From NCBI RefSeq assembly GCF_958979055.1, contig NC_084888.1:12876804-12940803 (forward strand): a stretch of 64,000 nucleotides of DNA, written 5' to 3'. Position numbers and translations under genes: made by a program. Under the pieces are notes generated by a model. The model was not told the origin of the DNA, did no database searches, and worked only from the letters and a program-made list of their open reading frames with translations. This DNA comes from Alnus glutinosa. Lineage: Eukaryota; Streptophyta; Magnoliopsida; Fagales; Betulaceae. This document shows positions 25,266 to 35,000 of this stretch, piece by piece. Within the stretch, counting starts at the first letter, position 1; the number at the start of each line of letters is the position of its first letter.

Positions 25266-26050
25266 GGGGTAATTACCTTTTCCCCCCATGAACTACCGGC
25301 CAATGTCATTTTGCCCCCACGAACTACCACTTCGACCAAAAGAGAGCATCAAACTACCATTTTTACACACTTTGCCCCCTTCTGTCAGTCTAATTCATGC
25401 AAAGACGTAAATGCCCTAACTCAATTTTGAAAATGACTGAAATACCCTCATTTAAAAAAAAAAAAAAAAAAAAAAGAAAGACTGAATGAACGGGGGGGCT
25501 GCCGCCACCCCTGAGGTGGCCGGGTGGCCTGCGAGCCACCCCGGAAGCTGGGTGGCCGCGCGGCCACCCTAGAAATGACCTAGGGTGGCCGCGCGGCCCC
25601 CCAAGGTTCTGGGGAGGCCGTGCGGCCACCCCTTAGGTCGGGGTGGGCCGCGAGCCACCCCAGAGGTGGCTTCGGCCACCTCTGGGGTGGCTCGCGGCCC
25701 ACCCCGAAAGCTGGGTGGCCGCGCGGCCACACTAGAAATGACCTAGGGTGGCCGCGCGGCCCCCCCAGGTTCTGGGGAGGCCGTGCGGCCACCCCTTAGG
25801 TCGGGGTGGGCCGCGAGCCACCCCAGAGGTGGTCGGAGCCACCTCTGGGGTGGCCGCGCGGCCACCCTAGAAATGACCTAGGGTGGCCGCGCGGCCCCCC
25901 CAGGTTCTGGGGAGGCCGTGCGGCCACCCCTTAGGCCGGGGTGGGCCGCGAGCCACCCAGAGGTGGCCGGAGCCACCTCTGGGGGTGGCTCGCAAGCCAC
26001 CCGGCCACCTAAAGGGGTGGCTGCCGCCACCCCTTTTCCTTCAGATTTTT

Positions 26051-26095
<45 letters not shown>

Positions 26096-26320
26096 TAATT
26101 TTAATATTTTTTATTAATTACTGTAGAGGGTATTTTGGTCTTTAAGTCAAAATTAACGGTAAAAAATGGCATATTCCATCCAAAATTAACGGAATTCCTG
26201 ACGGAAGGGGGCAACGTGTATAAAAATGGTAGTTTGATGCTCTCTTTTGGTTGAAGTGGTAGTTCGTGGGGGCAAAATGACATTGGCCGGTAGTTCATGG
26301 GGGGAAAAGGTAATTACCCC
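25266..26320. mobile_element. Non-autonomous MULE (1055 bp) with GC-rich interior
   Basis: The ends GGGGTAATTACC and GGTAATTACCCC are perfect inverses, and the arms stay nearly identical for about 125 bp (shared words: CCGGCCAATGTCATTTTGCC, GAACTACCACTTC, GCATCAAACTACCATTTTTA). The perfect 9-bp target duplication TAAAAGATA is at 25257-25265 and 26321-26329. It has no transposase. The interior is a GC-rich array described separately. It sits inside the inverted Gypsy LTR 2. Confidence 0.93.
25492..26036. repeat. GC-rich palindromic repeat array inside the MULE
   Basis: Units of about 135-163 bp repeat three times; the marker agaaatgacctagggtggcc starts at 25571, 25734 and 25869. Each unit is built of short self-complementary words such as GGGTGGCCGCGCGGCCACCC, GGCCGTGCGGCC and GGGCCGCGAGCC, so each can fold on itself. 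GC content is far above the AT-rich surroundings and CpG is frequent. Open frames here encode only low-complexity MAARPPQNLGGPRGHP-type strings on both strands and are not credible genes. Confidence 0.88.
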
Positions 26321-27234
26321 TAAAAGATATCAAATAATCATTCCACACATTGAAAATAAGTAAAACATTGTAATATTAAACCCAATAAAATCGGACGATA
26401 AAAACTTACATGAAAGTGTCGTTGTTCTTCATTGATGAGGCTTCATCCTCAACCTTAGTTGAGAAATTAGCTACACATGATTATGAAAAATAAAACCTAA
26501 CCTAAAGAAAAACTAAACTGAAAAGAAGAAAATATATTTGATCTTTAGCTTCTTCCCTCTTTTCCTTGAGCCTTAGAGGTCTATTTATAGGGAGAAAACA
26601 AACCCTATAAGCCTTAGAATTTCTAGAAAAATCGGACTTCAATCTCCTAGTCAAACTTAGAAGCAATCATAGTACAAATCGGAATAAAATTTGTCTAAAT
26701 TTGAGTTCTTATATTGTGAGACACTTTTGGCATAGTAGACATTCGAATTAGGAAAATCCTATTTCACAATTATTTGTAGTATTTTGGGTTAGCTTTCCAA
26801 CGCTGCTAATTTCATCTTAATTCAATACTTGAGCAGAATGTTATGGCCAAAATACTATGACATGTGCAGAATCTGAATTCTAATATAATTTTGGCTCCAA
26901 TTAGAGAAATTTCAATTTAGTCCTCTCCTTGACTTGGTTAAGCATAACCACATCATCTAGGTCTTTTCAAAGTATGCTTTCTTTTAAACTTTGCATTTTT
27001 CACCTTAAACCTATTGTTTTCTCTCATTGACCTGCAAAATACTAAAATACCAAAACTAACTACAAACATTAGAAAATAACAAACTAAAGGTTTAGCATAT
27101 GCAAATTACGGGATCCAAATATACAATATTTTGCACTCATCAGTAAGCATAATAATAATTAAGTAACTTTTAAAATAGCATATGTCTTGATAAGTTTGAA
27201 CATAGCATATAAAATAAGTATAGTATTTTGAGGT

Positions 27235-27534
27235 TTGTGTAACAAATCAGGTAAACAATGCAATCGGGTACATGTTGGAACCACTATTGTTAAACAAGCA
27301 TATAAATGTTTTCCCAAAGCAGTCAACATGACAAAGACCCTAAAAAGGCAACTAAATAAATTGGATTTTCATATCACTATCGTTATTGTTATGGATCCCT
27401 CACAAAATGATAATGCAGAAACCGACAACATGTATGCACACGTGAAAGCAACATATGATCACAACTCACCAACTAAAGTCGACCCAAAACAAAAAGAGGA
27501 TAAAAAAGTACCAAACCGGAAAACAACATCCTAA
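27235..27534 (+). CDS. Unrecognised 99-aa open frame near the right end of the 19.3-kb element
   Basis: The frame encodes a Lys/Asp/Asn-rich polypeptide (MCNKSGKQCNRVHVGTTIVK at the start, KVDPKQKEDKKVPNRK near the end) with four cysteines and no domain I recognise. It lies between Gypsy LTR 2 and the right inverted repeat, so it may be leftover cargo of the composite element or a chance frame. No promoter, splice support or homologue is visible. Treat it as hypothetical. Confidence 0.15.
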   Translation: MCNKSGKQCNRVHVGTTIVKQAYKCFPKAVNMTKTLKRQLNKLDFHITIVIVMDPSQNDNAETDNMYAHVKATYDHNSPTKVDPKQKEDKKVPNRKTTS

Positions 27535-27844
27535 CATTCATTGAAGGAATTTCAGAAGAATTTCATACCTGAACAATATAAACCCGAAAATCCCCAATTT
27601 CAAACACAACCCTAATTTTAAAAGATTTTTTAACTAACCTCGAACCTCAAAATGGAAATCAGTGGTCTCATGAGAGAAATCCCTAATTTTCGTAACACAC
27701 AGTCGCAATGTCACGCTTTTTAGTTGTTGACAAACTGAAGAGATGCTCTGGTTCAAAGTTAGTATTTTTGAACTGGTCGAAGAACACGAGAGTAGAGTGG
27801 ATTAAACTGGTCGAAGAACACAAGAGTTAGTTTTTTTTTTTTTT

Positions 27845-28102
27845 TGTCTAAACAGACGTGTGTTTTTTTAAAGGGCATTCCGGTAATTTAACAAACTAAA
27901 ATAAGGATATAAAGAGGACGTTAACCTCGAACAGTGCACATGACACGCACATGTTCACATTTTCGTCTGGTTTAACAGGTGAGGGTGATGGAATGGCTAT
28001 ATTGACAATTTTGGAAATTTTGGGGGGGTACATTGCAAATTTTTATACTTTGGTAGCCAAATTGAAAATGGGTGACAACTTTGGGAGGGTGAATTATATT
28101 TA

Positions 28103-28106
<4 letters not shown>
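27845..28106. repeat. Right inverted repeat of the 19.3-kb element
   Basis: It is the reverse complement partner of 8762-9024. Just inside it, the phrase ctggtcgaagaacac is duplicated (about 27773-27787 and 27811-27825). Outside it, a (TA)n run extends to about 28147. Confidence 0.85.
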
Positions 28107-28150
<44 letters not shown>

Positions 28151-28590
28151 CAAAAACAACGTCGTTTTGATTTGGTAAGTTTATGACCTTTAGATTATGT
28201 TAGGTTTTTTTCACTATCATCTCAAAGTCATACCTCATTACATTTACAATTTTTTTCTTTTATTTTCTTTGGTAATCTAAATCCCAATGACTTTATGAAA
28301 CAATAACCCTCTATGATTGATAATTGTGTAACAAGTTAAATCTTAATTTATTTAAGCTCGCATATAGTAATAACTGCATTATTTAATCTTGCATATAGAT
28401 TTAGATAGTAATCCAAAACGCTCCTTACCTCATATGCGGATAGTGGATAATAACCGCAATAACCGTGCGGAAGCAGATAATGATCATATAATGCGTATCC
28501 AAATATCTAAAAATGATAATCGCATTTTGCTAATGCAGATGAATAATTGCATCCGCATCCACATCCGCATTTTCATCCTAACCCCACGTT
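28107..28590. repeat. Right part of the interrupted GCGGAT element
   Basis: After the (TA)n run and an AT-rich stretch, 28395-28585 is crowded with GCGGAT/ATCCGC words and ends gcatccacatccgcattttcatcc, the inverted counterpart of 8626 onward. See the left part for the argument. Confidence 0.4.
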
Positions 28591-28735
28591 ATTCATTCTT
28601 CTTCTTCTTCTTCTTCTTAATTAACCTCATTGTATTATGTTATTTTGGTCAATAACCTCCTCCTCCTTCTTCTTCTTCTTCTTCTTCTTCTTCTCCTCCT
28701 TCTTCTCCTTCTTTTCCTTCTTCTATTAATCTCAT
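28591..28735. repeat. CTT/CTC microsatellite, split in two
   Basis: Two (CTT)n tracts (about 28594-28617 and 28660-28725) are each followed by the phrase ctcattgtattatgttatt, so the tract plus its 3' flank is duplicated. The second tract is interrupted by CTC units. Confidence 0.8.
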
Positions 28736-28749
28736 TGTATTATGTTATT

Positions 28750-29079
28750 ATTTTGACCCCTTGTCTCGGTTAGTAATGCAATTTTTTGAGGATACTTTGC
28801 CCGCTTATGAGACATTCCCTAATGAACAACTTCTCAATCCCCTATACCTTGGTTTGTTGATATTGTGAACTATCTTCTCACTGGTCAAATGCCTTCGCAT
28901 TGGACAAAGCAAAATAGGGAGATTAATTTGTAGCAAAACGTTCTGAGACATTTCCTGGTGAGCAGCTGATGAACATCTCCCAATCCCCTATACCTTGGTT
29001 TGCTGATATCGTGAACTATATTGTCACTAGTCAAATGCCTTCGCATTGGACAAACCAAGATAGGGCTATTAATTTGTAG
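28750..29079 (+). pseudogene. Two tandem fragments of a Gypsy polyprotein
   Basis: Copy 1 (about 28750-28933) reads PWFVDIVNYLLTGQMPSHW and onward to a stop. Copy 2 (about 28943-29079) reads PWFADIVNYIVTSQMPSHW and onward to the same stop position. This is the conserved segment between RNase H and integrase in plant Ty3/Gypsy polyproteins (usual form FPDEQLL...PWYADIVN). Both end AINL or EINL and a TAG. No other polyprotein part is adjacent, so a short fragment was duplicated side by side. Confidence 0.7.
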
Positions 29080-29532
29080 CAAAACGCGCTATTATCATTT
29101 AGCAAATCTTTGTTAAGCCTCGCACATGCATTGTGTTATTTTGGTCAAGTTATAGATACAACTAATTTCTTTAATTATGTTTGTTAAGCCTCACACATGC
29201 CACGTTTACATTAATAAAAAGCACAAAACTTTCTAAATTGGTAGGTTGCCTAGGTGTTTTATTGTTTTGACGTAAGCATGGGATTAAGTGAAAGCAAATG
29301 TCAAGGCTAGTTCATAATATCGATTTGTTTTTTGCTTGTGGGCGAGATGATGTTGATTTTTTTTTTTTTTTTCTAAGCACATTATGTTGATTGTTGCTGT
29401 AATGGTTTTGTTGTTTTTTTTCTTTTCTTTTTCTGTTTACTTATACTTTTATTTTTCTTTTTTCAAAGGAAAATAGAGATCCACTTACTTGTTTAATTGT
29501 TTGTCATAAAAATTTCTCTGACATTGAAGCAA
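29080..29532. other. Intergenic, nothing recognised
   Basis: AT-rich sequence with a T-run near 29359-29372. The phrase gttaagcctcrcacatgc occurs twice (29112 and 29184). No gene, LTR or TIR was seen. Confidence 0.4.
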
Positions 29533-30143
29533 TGTTCTGTTTATTTCGGCGTAAAATTTTTTATGGAAAATGATTTCGGCATTTTCTCATGTTAAGTGAG
29601 GGCAAAAATAATGGTCAACAGAAATCATTTTCAGTTTGATCGTAAAAGCCTCTTTAATTTTTGGAAAACTGTAAATCGTTTTTTGAATTTAAACTCTTCA
29701 TTCTTGCAGGCACATTTGTAGGAATCCTCTACCGCCGGGCATTGGAGTTTGTTGGTAACCTGAATATACCGCGGAAGGTTCTCGTTTACCGGACTTCGGC
29801 GTCGGCGACGTCTTGCCACCGTCGCTGGATCCCTGCTACCGAAATCCGACTGTTCTGTGCCGGATCCGGCCAGTTGGGCGGAATTAGGAACAAATGGCCA
29901 GATTCCGGCCAAATTCGTCAGAATCCAGCCAATCCTAATTCCGACAAACCTGGCCAACCCAAATTCCGGCGAATCTGGCTGGAATCTTGCACAAATGGAC
30001 GTTGGTGATTTTTTGCCGTTGTGATTTTTTCTTACGGGCCAAATGCCGGAAATTATTTTTAGGGAAATTATTTTTTTAAAAAAATAATTTCGTCGAAAAT
30101 ATTTTACGATGGAAACCATTTTACGTTGAAACAAACGGAGCAT
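29533..30143. repeat. MITE/non-autonomous TIR element (TGCTCCGTTTGTTTC type), about 610 bp
   Basis: The left end TGTTCTGTTTATTTCGGCGT and right end (minus strand) TGCTCCGTTTGTTTCAACGT are inverted matches for about 26 bp, a common plant MITE end. The middle is GC-rich with many ccgg words and opens frames on both strands (29631-30143 minus, 29661-30008 plus). These are antiparallel and match no family, so I do not call them genes. No matching target duplication was found. Confidence 0.6.
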
Positions 30144-31009
30144 AAGTGATTTATTTATTTTAATTTTTGCTTAACTTATACAAAAACGTTAGGGATAATG
30201 CCATGAAAAATCCAATTTGTTGACATTTTATTTTAGTAGATCGACCACCTAATTAATTTCAATAATTTTTCTTTTCCATACATCTTTTTTTGGTTTATAG
30301 GAGGCTCAATAGACAATAGACCACCTAAAATCCTTCTCTCTTCGTGTCCACATTTTTTATTCAATTATACGAGATTTTATCAGTTGAACTTGTTAATTCT
30401 TTCACTTTTTTTTTTCATAGAATTTGAAGCCATAAATATTAGATTATTTTTGAATTGTGAGTCTTTTCTAATGTCTATATCTCTCTATGTTTTCAATTAG
30501 ATTTTTCCCTTTTTTCAACATTTTCAAATTACTATATAACTAGCTTCATATTATTCACACGAATTTTTCGTTAATATTAGTAGTAGTGGATATTCTAGAT
30601 TTTATTAAAGCACCTATCACCAAACCTTTAGAACAAAATAGATTTCAAAAATAAAAATAAATAAATAATAAAAAGAATATAAATTCGGAGTACAAGGTTG
30701 GGCCAAAGCCTAAAAGAAGAAGGAAAAAAAAAAAAAAACAAAGAAGGGAAGGGCTAGCCCATTCATGATGACTAGGGCCATGAAATTGCTTTAGCCCATG
30801 AGACTGTTATATTGAAAAAATAAAAATAAAAAAGGAAATTAATTTGAGCATGCATCTGAACCGTCCACATAATGTTACGGCCCCTCGGATTGCGAGTCCC
30901 CATGGACAAACGGTAGAGATGCAACTGTAGCGGTCCAGTAAGTCGGAGAGAGAAACAGAGATCACGCTCTGACTGAACCAGACCCACAAAATTTCTCATT
31001 GAAACTCCA
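30144..31009. promoter_or_regulatory. Upstream region of the small conserved gene
   Basis: No coding sequence is supported. The last 150 bases before the ATG at 31010 are less AT-rich (acggcccctcggattgcgag and onward) and are the likely 5'UTR and promoter. No clear TATA box is placed at the right distance. Confidence 0.35.
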
Positions 31010-32039
31010 ATGGCAGACCCAAAACCAGAACCAGCAGTATCTCCAAAAGGTATATAAACTTTGAATCTCACTTTGATCATCATTTTGTTCACTCCCATAT
31101 CTATATATATGTTATTTTTAATTAGAAATCTTCATTTTGTGTACTTGTTAATTTTAATTTTGCGAGACTACACTTTAATCTATTTAAAAAGTTGATCATA
31201 GGGATGGGCTTTGTGTAAATGAGTTCTATTTGCAATCCTATTCACTAAGAGTGCTTTGGGTTTTTGAAGATGTTTAATTTGTATCAATCTTAGCTCTGGC
31301 AATTGGGTTTTCTGTAAAACCGTTTACTTGCATGTATGATCCTTTTTAAGCGACTGTCAATTCTTATTCTTTCAATATTGATCAGTTTTCTCTGGTTTCC
31401 TGGTGTTGGTTTTTAAGGGATTCTAATGAAAAACTACCAAATTTATGCGTTCATTCTTTTTTTATCCAATGTTAGTTGAATCTTTATCCAAAAGATTTGT
31501 TAGTTAAATAGTTTGGCATCATGTGCTCCATTTGTTTCAATGGATAGTTTCTCTCCTAAGGGGAAGAAAAAAAAAAGAAGAGAGAGAATTCTGGAAATAG
31601 ATATTTTCCTGAACTCATCTAAGGAAACATCAAACATGGTAAGTATATTTGCCCAAAGCTTCTTGGGGGTAGTCTCCATTGGATAAATGGAGCTTTAAGT
31701 TTAGTGTTTCTATGCTGAGAATCTTATAGCAATTGAATTTCATGCATGTAACCTTTGGAGTTAAAATAATTGAGTGTCTCTTTGTTTTTTTTCCAAGAAG
31801 AAAAAGATGTCAGAGCGCCGAATATAGTTGAGAGAGCTAAGGAAGAGATGGAAGCAATAATTCACACTGAAAAATCACCAAAACATGACAAGGAAACACA
31901 TGGAAGGAGTGATGAGATTGACGAGAACACCCCGATCGATGAAGTCAAGGGGCCAAATGTGTTTGAACGAGTAAAGGAAGAGATTGAGGCCCTTGTTGAA
32001 GCAATTCATCCGAAGAAAGAATCCAAAAGTCATGAGTGA
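31010..32039 (+). CDS. Small conserved plant protein, unknown function (93 aa, 2 exons)
   Basis: Exon 1 is 31010-31049 (MADPKPEPAVSPK) and exon 2 is 31798-32039, with a 748-bp GT-AG intron; together 282 nt, open to the TGA. The protein is highly charged, without a signal peptide, membrane segment or cysteine. It holds an internal repeat: APNIVERAKEEMEAIIH in the first half and GPNVFERVKEEIEALVEAIH in the second. Each would form an amphipathic helix, and they are linked by the segment KETHGRSDEIDENTPIDEVK. I recall similar short proteins as conserved hypotheticals in many land plants, but not a function. The start is chosen because the exon 1 frame joins exon 2 cleanly. It is probably soluble. 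Confidence 0.8.
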
Positions 32040-35000
32040 TCTTATAAGTGAGAGGTGGGTTGAGCCTCTGTCGTGGGTTGAGCCTCTGTCATAAGAAGGT
32101 TTGAGAAATTTATCTGTCAATTGGGATCAGAAAAGAGGATTTAATATTGTATCATAACTGATACTTAATTTCTATGATATGTATGTTTGTTGCAATTTTA
32201 CTATCCCGATGAAATCAATCGTGACTGAATTTTGTTCGGTTATTCCATTGTTCTCATTGACTACTGAAATTATTTATTTCCCTTTCTATCATGGTGGTAA
32301 TTCTCTCGTCAGGATGAAAACATATGAGAAAAATATTCCATAATTCCTCAAATGATTATCATGTTATTTGGTATGTGATTCTATTGTTTAGGATATTTGG
32401 TTTGGAATTTTACACATTGAGACAAGTAACAGATTTTAAAGTTCCCAAATTGTAAAACCCATTGACAACCTTGCCATAGTTGCATTATAATATGTTTCAC
32501 GTTGCAGTAGCCAGCTAAGATTAGTGTTAGATGCTGATACCAGTTTGGTATCATTCTTATAGTATAGGAGAAGCAGGAAGGGGTTGGTTTGATTATCCTA
32601 ACCTTTGTTGCTTTTAATCACCTTAGTCAGATTAATAATTTAGTTGGAATCATCAATCTGGGTTTGTGTTTTATCACAATGCATACTGACGCCTTTATGT
32701 AATGTGTTACCTGTGGCAGCTGAGATTTACTTATATAGCTAGTAACTTGAAGCTTGTCAGATTCTAAACCTGCAGCAACTGATTTCTGATAGAGGGCTAA
32801 TTAATTGTTGGATAATGTCATATGATTCCCTTCATCTGATGTCTTCAGTCTCTTATCATAAGTCGTAACCCACCAGGACCTAATAATATAATTGTCTGTA
32901 CTTAGTTCAGATAAGGTATATAAACATTTGGATTTCTCAACAAGTTGAATGAGTTGGTATTTCTAGGAACTTGCTCCTACTGGCATTTTTGTGTATCATA
33001 AAATGGATTGCTCTCAGTTAATTTTACTGTCATTTGTGTGAGGGGCATCTCCTTTGATGAGTTCTGCTAGATGATAGAGTTTTGCCTTTAAATGTTCTAT
33101 ATGAAGGATGCATTATCTTATGTCTTCAATTGTCCAAAGATGCCATTGCTTGATTACCACATAGTTGATAGTGCTACAAAGTTAAAACATAGGATGGTCA
33201 TGGCTTTGTATGAAGACTGAAACTGCGGGTAAATACTCTGTTTAACAGGCTTTTTAGGAGCACAAAAGTATTGAGGAAGAAGAACTAGGTGTGTGGAAAA
33301 TAGAATTTGATGTTTGTCTATGTTGAGGGATTTTCTGAAAACTAGATATTCCAGTTTATGTATTTTCCCACTAAGCTCTTATATTAAGTCAATTTAATAC
33401 TCTTCTCTAAGGACAATTTTGGCCCTCAACTCGGAGCTTATTATAGTTCAATCTTGTTTTAGAAATATTTCATAGTTTTGGCTTTTTCCTTTAACTTCCC
33501 GTACTCCAACCATTCCCTCTTTGACCTATGAAGTTCTTAATGGAAAAGCTACAATATTGCTCGGATTCTTTCTGCTGGGTGAGGTTGCAAAAGGAGGAAT
33601 TTACACTAGCAATACATGCTTATAACTTATGTGATGTCAAATGTAGACTTTTTCGCACTGCCACTGAGAAGTAGGCAATTTATCATAGGATGGTAGAAGC
33701 AATTGTCAAAAGATGAAATTATCATGTAGTGTTTTCCTGAACTCTGATTTGTGCTTTGATTATGGGAACCTGGCAGAGCATGTATTGAAGAACACATGGT
33801 CATATAACAGTTAAGAGTGTTGTAAAATGGTTTTTGATAATTATAAAGTAGATGATGCTTATAAGATGAAAGAATTGTTCAATAACAAAACAAATAATAA
33901 GATTTGTTTGTGTTTGTGTTTTAATTTTTCTTTTTTCTTTTTACCTGGGCGTTTGATTGTGTTTGTCTAGGGATTTAAGATGGGTCCAATCGCTTGTGAA
34001 CTCGGATTGCCTCGGCTCAGTTAAACTCGATTCGGTCTCAGTTCAAATAATAAATGAGCCGTTCATGAACACAATAATATGTTCAAATATTAAACGAGTC
34101 ATACTCATATAAATTTGGCTTGGATAAGGTTGTATAAACTCATATAATTTCATTTTTACAATTTTTTTAAGTATTATTTTAATTTTGTAATAAAAACATC
34201 TTAAGTAAAATAGAATTATCTTCCTAATATGATAAATATAACTTAAATTATTGGTATTGTAATTATGAGTTTAATTTTAGAGATTTGTGTGTATGTATAG
34301 ATATATGTGCGCGCGTACCTGTGTTTGTATATGTGTATATCTTTCAAGTTAATTTATTTAACTAACTCAAATGATAAAATTTTAGCGATAATTAATTAAC
34401 AATTAGTATGAATTTACGAAAGATAAACAATCATAATATTTATTTTATATATTAAATTAATTAATTAATTGAGCAGCTCATAAATAAGTTGGTTCAAAAA
34501 ACTAACGAGTTAAGCTTAACCATTTAATACCGGCTCAAAAACAGCCCAATTTTGTCACGTTGCAGCTATTTTCTGCTCCTGAATCAGAATTAGTGCTTTA
34601 GTACACAGAGCAGTCTGACAGATTTTGAATTGAGAATAGAGTTGGAGTCTTCTAATCTATAAAGACATGGCCGTTAACCTCAGTGGAAACTTATTTTGTT
34701 TTTCATACATGACTGTGCTTTTACCTTTTATTGCACTGGAGCAGAAGTTCCATTGAATTCATAAGAAACATGGAATTGCTGAGTATGAATTAAAAAGAAA
34801 GAAACATGAGCAGAAGGACGGTAAGAATTAAGAAATATATGGAGCCAATGCTGTCTCTCCTCTCTAAATCATATATATTATAGTTTGGAGAGTGATTCTT
34901 GAACAATTCCTTTCACGCAACTTTTACACAACATATTAATAAGATATGCACATGGTCTCACCATACATGGATCTCACTAATATGCCATAGTTGAGTGAAA

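Larger units (their letters stand above)
18083..27142. mobile_element. Two Gypsy LTRs in head-to-head inverted arrangement around a palindrome
   Basis: LTR 1 runs 18083-24034 on the plus strand (TGATGAGTG...TTCACA) and is split by the hAT element at 18688-23300; without it LTR 1 is about 1331 bp. LTR 2 runs 27142-24756 on the minus strand and is split by a MULE at 25266-26320; without it LTR 2 is about 1323 bp. Next to each LTR lies a primer-site-like sequence of the Tat/Athila type: 24042-24062 (degraded) and 24748-24725 (GCCGTTGCCGGGGAATTG, well kept). Between them the leaders form an inverted repeat of about 300 bp each side with its loop near 24380-24430, so no coding interior exists. Outer flanks (ATATT and GTAAG) do not match, so no target duplication is seen. 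Confidence 0.82.
8762..28106. mobile_element. Large composite TIR element (MULE-like), 19.3 kb with nested insertions
   Basis: Inverted repeats of about 262 bp lie at 8762-9024 and 27845-28106, roughly 88-90 percent alike by eye, both beginning GGGTTAAATA. Shared words include GTTGTCACCCA, TTTGCAATGTACCCCCCC, GTGCACTGTTCGAGGTTAACG and TTACCGGAATGCCCTTT. Both flanks are (TA)n, so a 9-bp duplication TATATATAT fits (8753-8761 and 28107-28115) but proves little. The end sequence resembles the small MULE at 3555-4390 (GGGTTAAA). Most of the interior is later insertions: Copia, Gypsy, hAT and another MULE. The native cargo seen is a GRF zinc-finger exon (9120-9282) and possibly the frame at 27235-27534. 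No MULE transposase remains. Confidence 0.72.

Noticed and set aside
25390..26098. Overlapping open frames encoding MAARPPQ...-type proteins on both strands
   Set aside because: They arise from the GC-rich palindromic array in a non-autonomous MULE and are low-complexity in every frame.
29631..30143. Antiparallel open frames of 115 and 170 codons
   Set aside because: They lie within a MITE-like element, are caused by ccgg-rich text, and have no domain.
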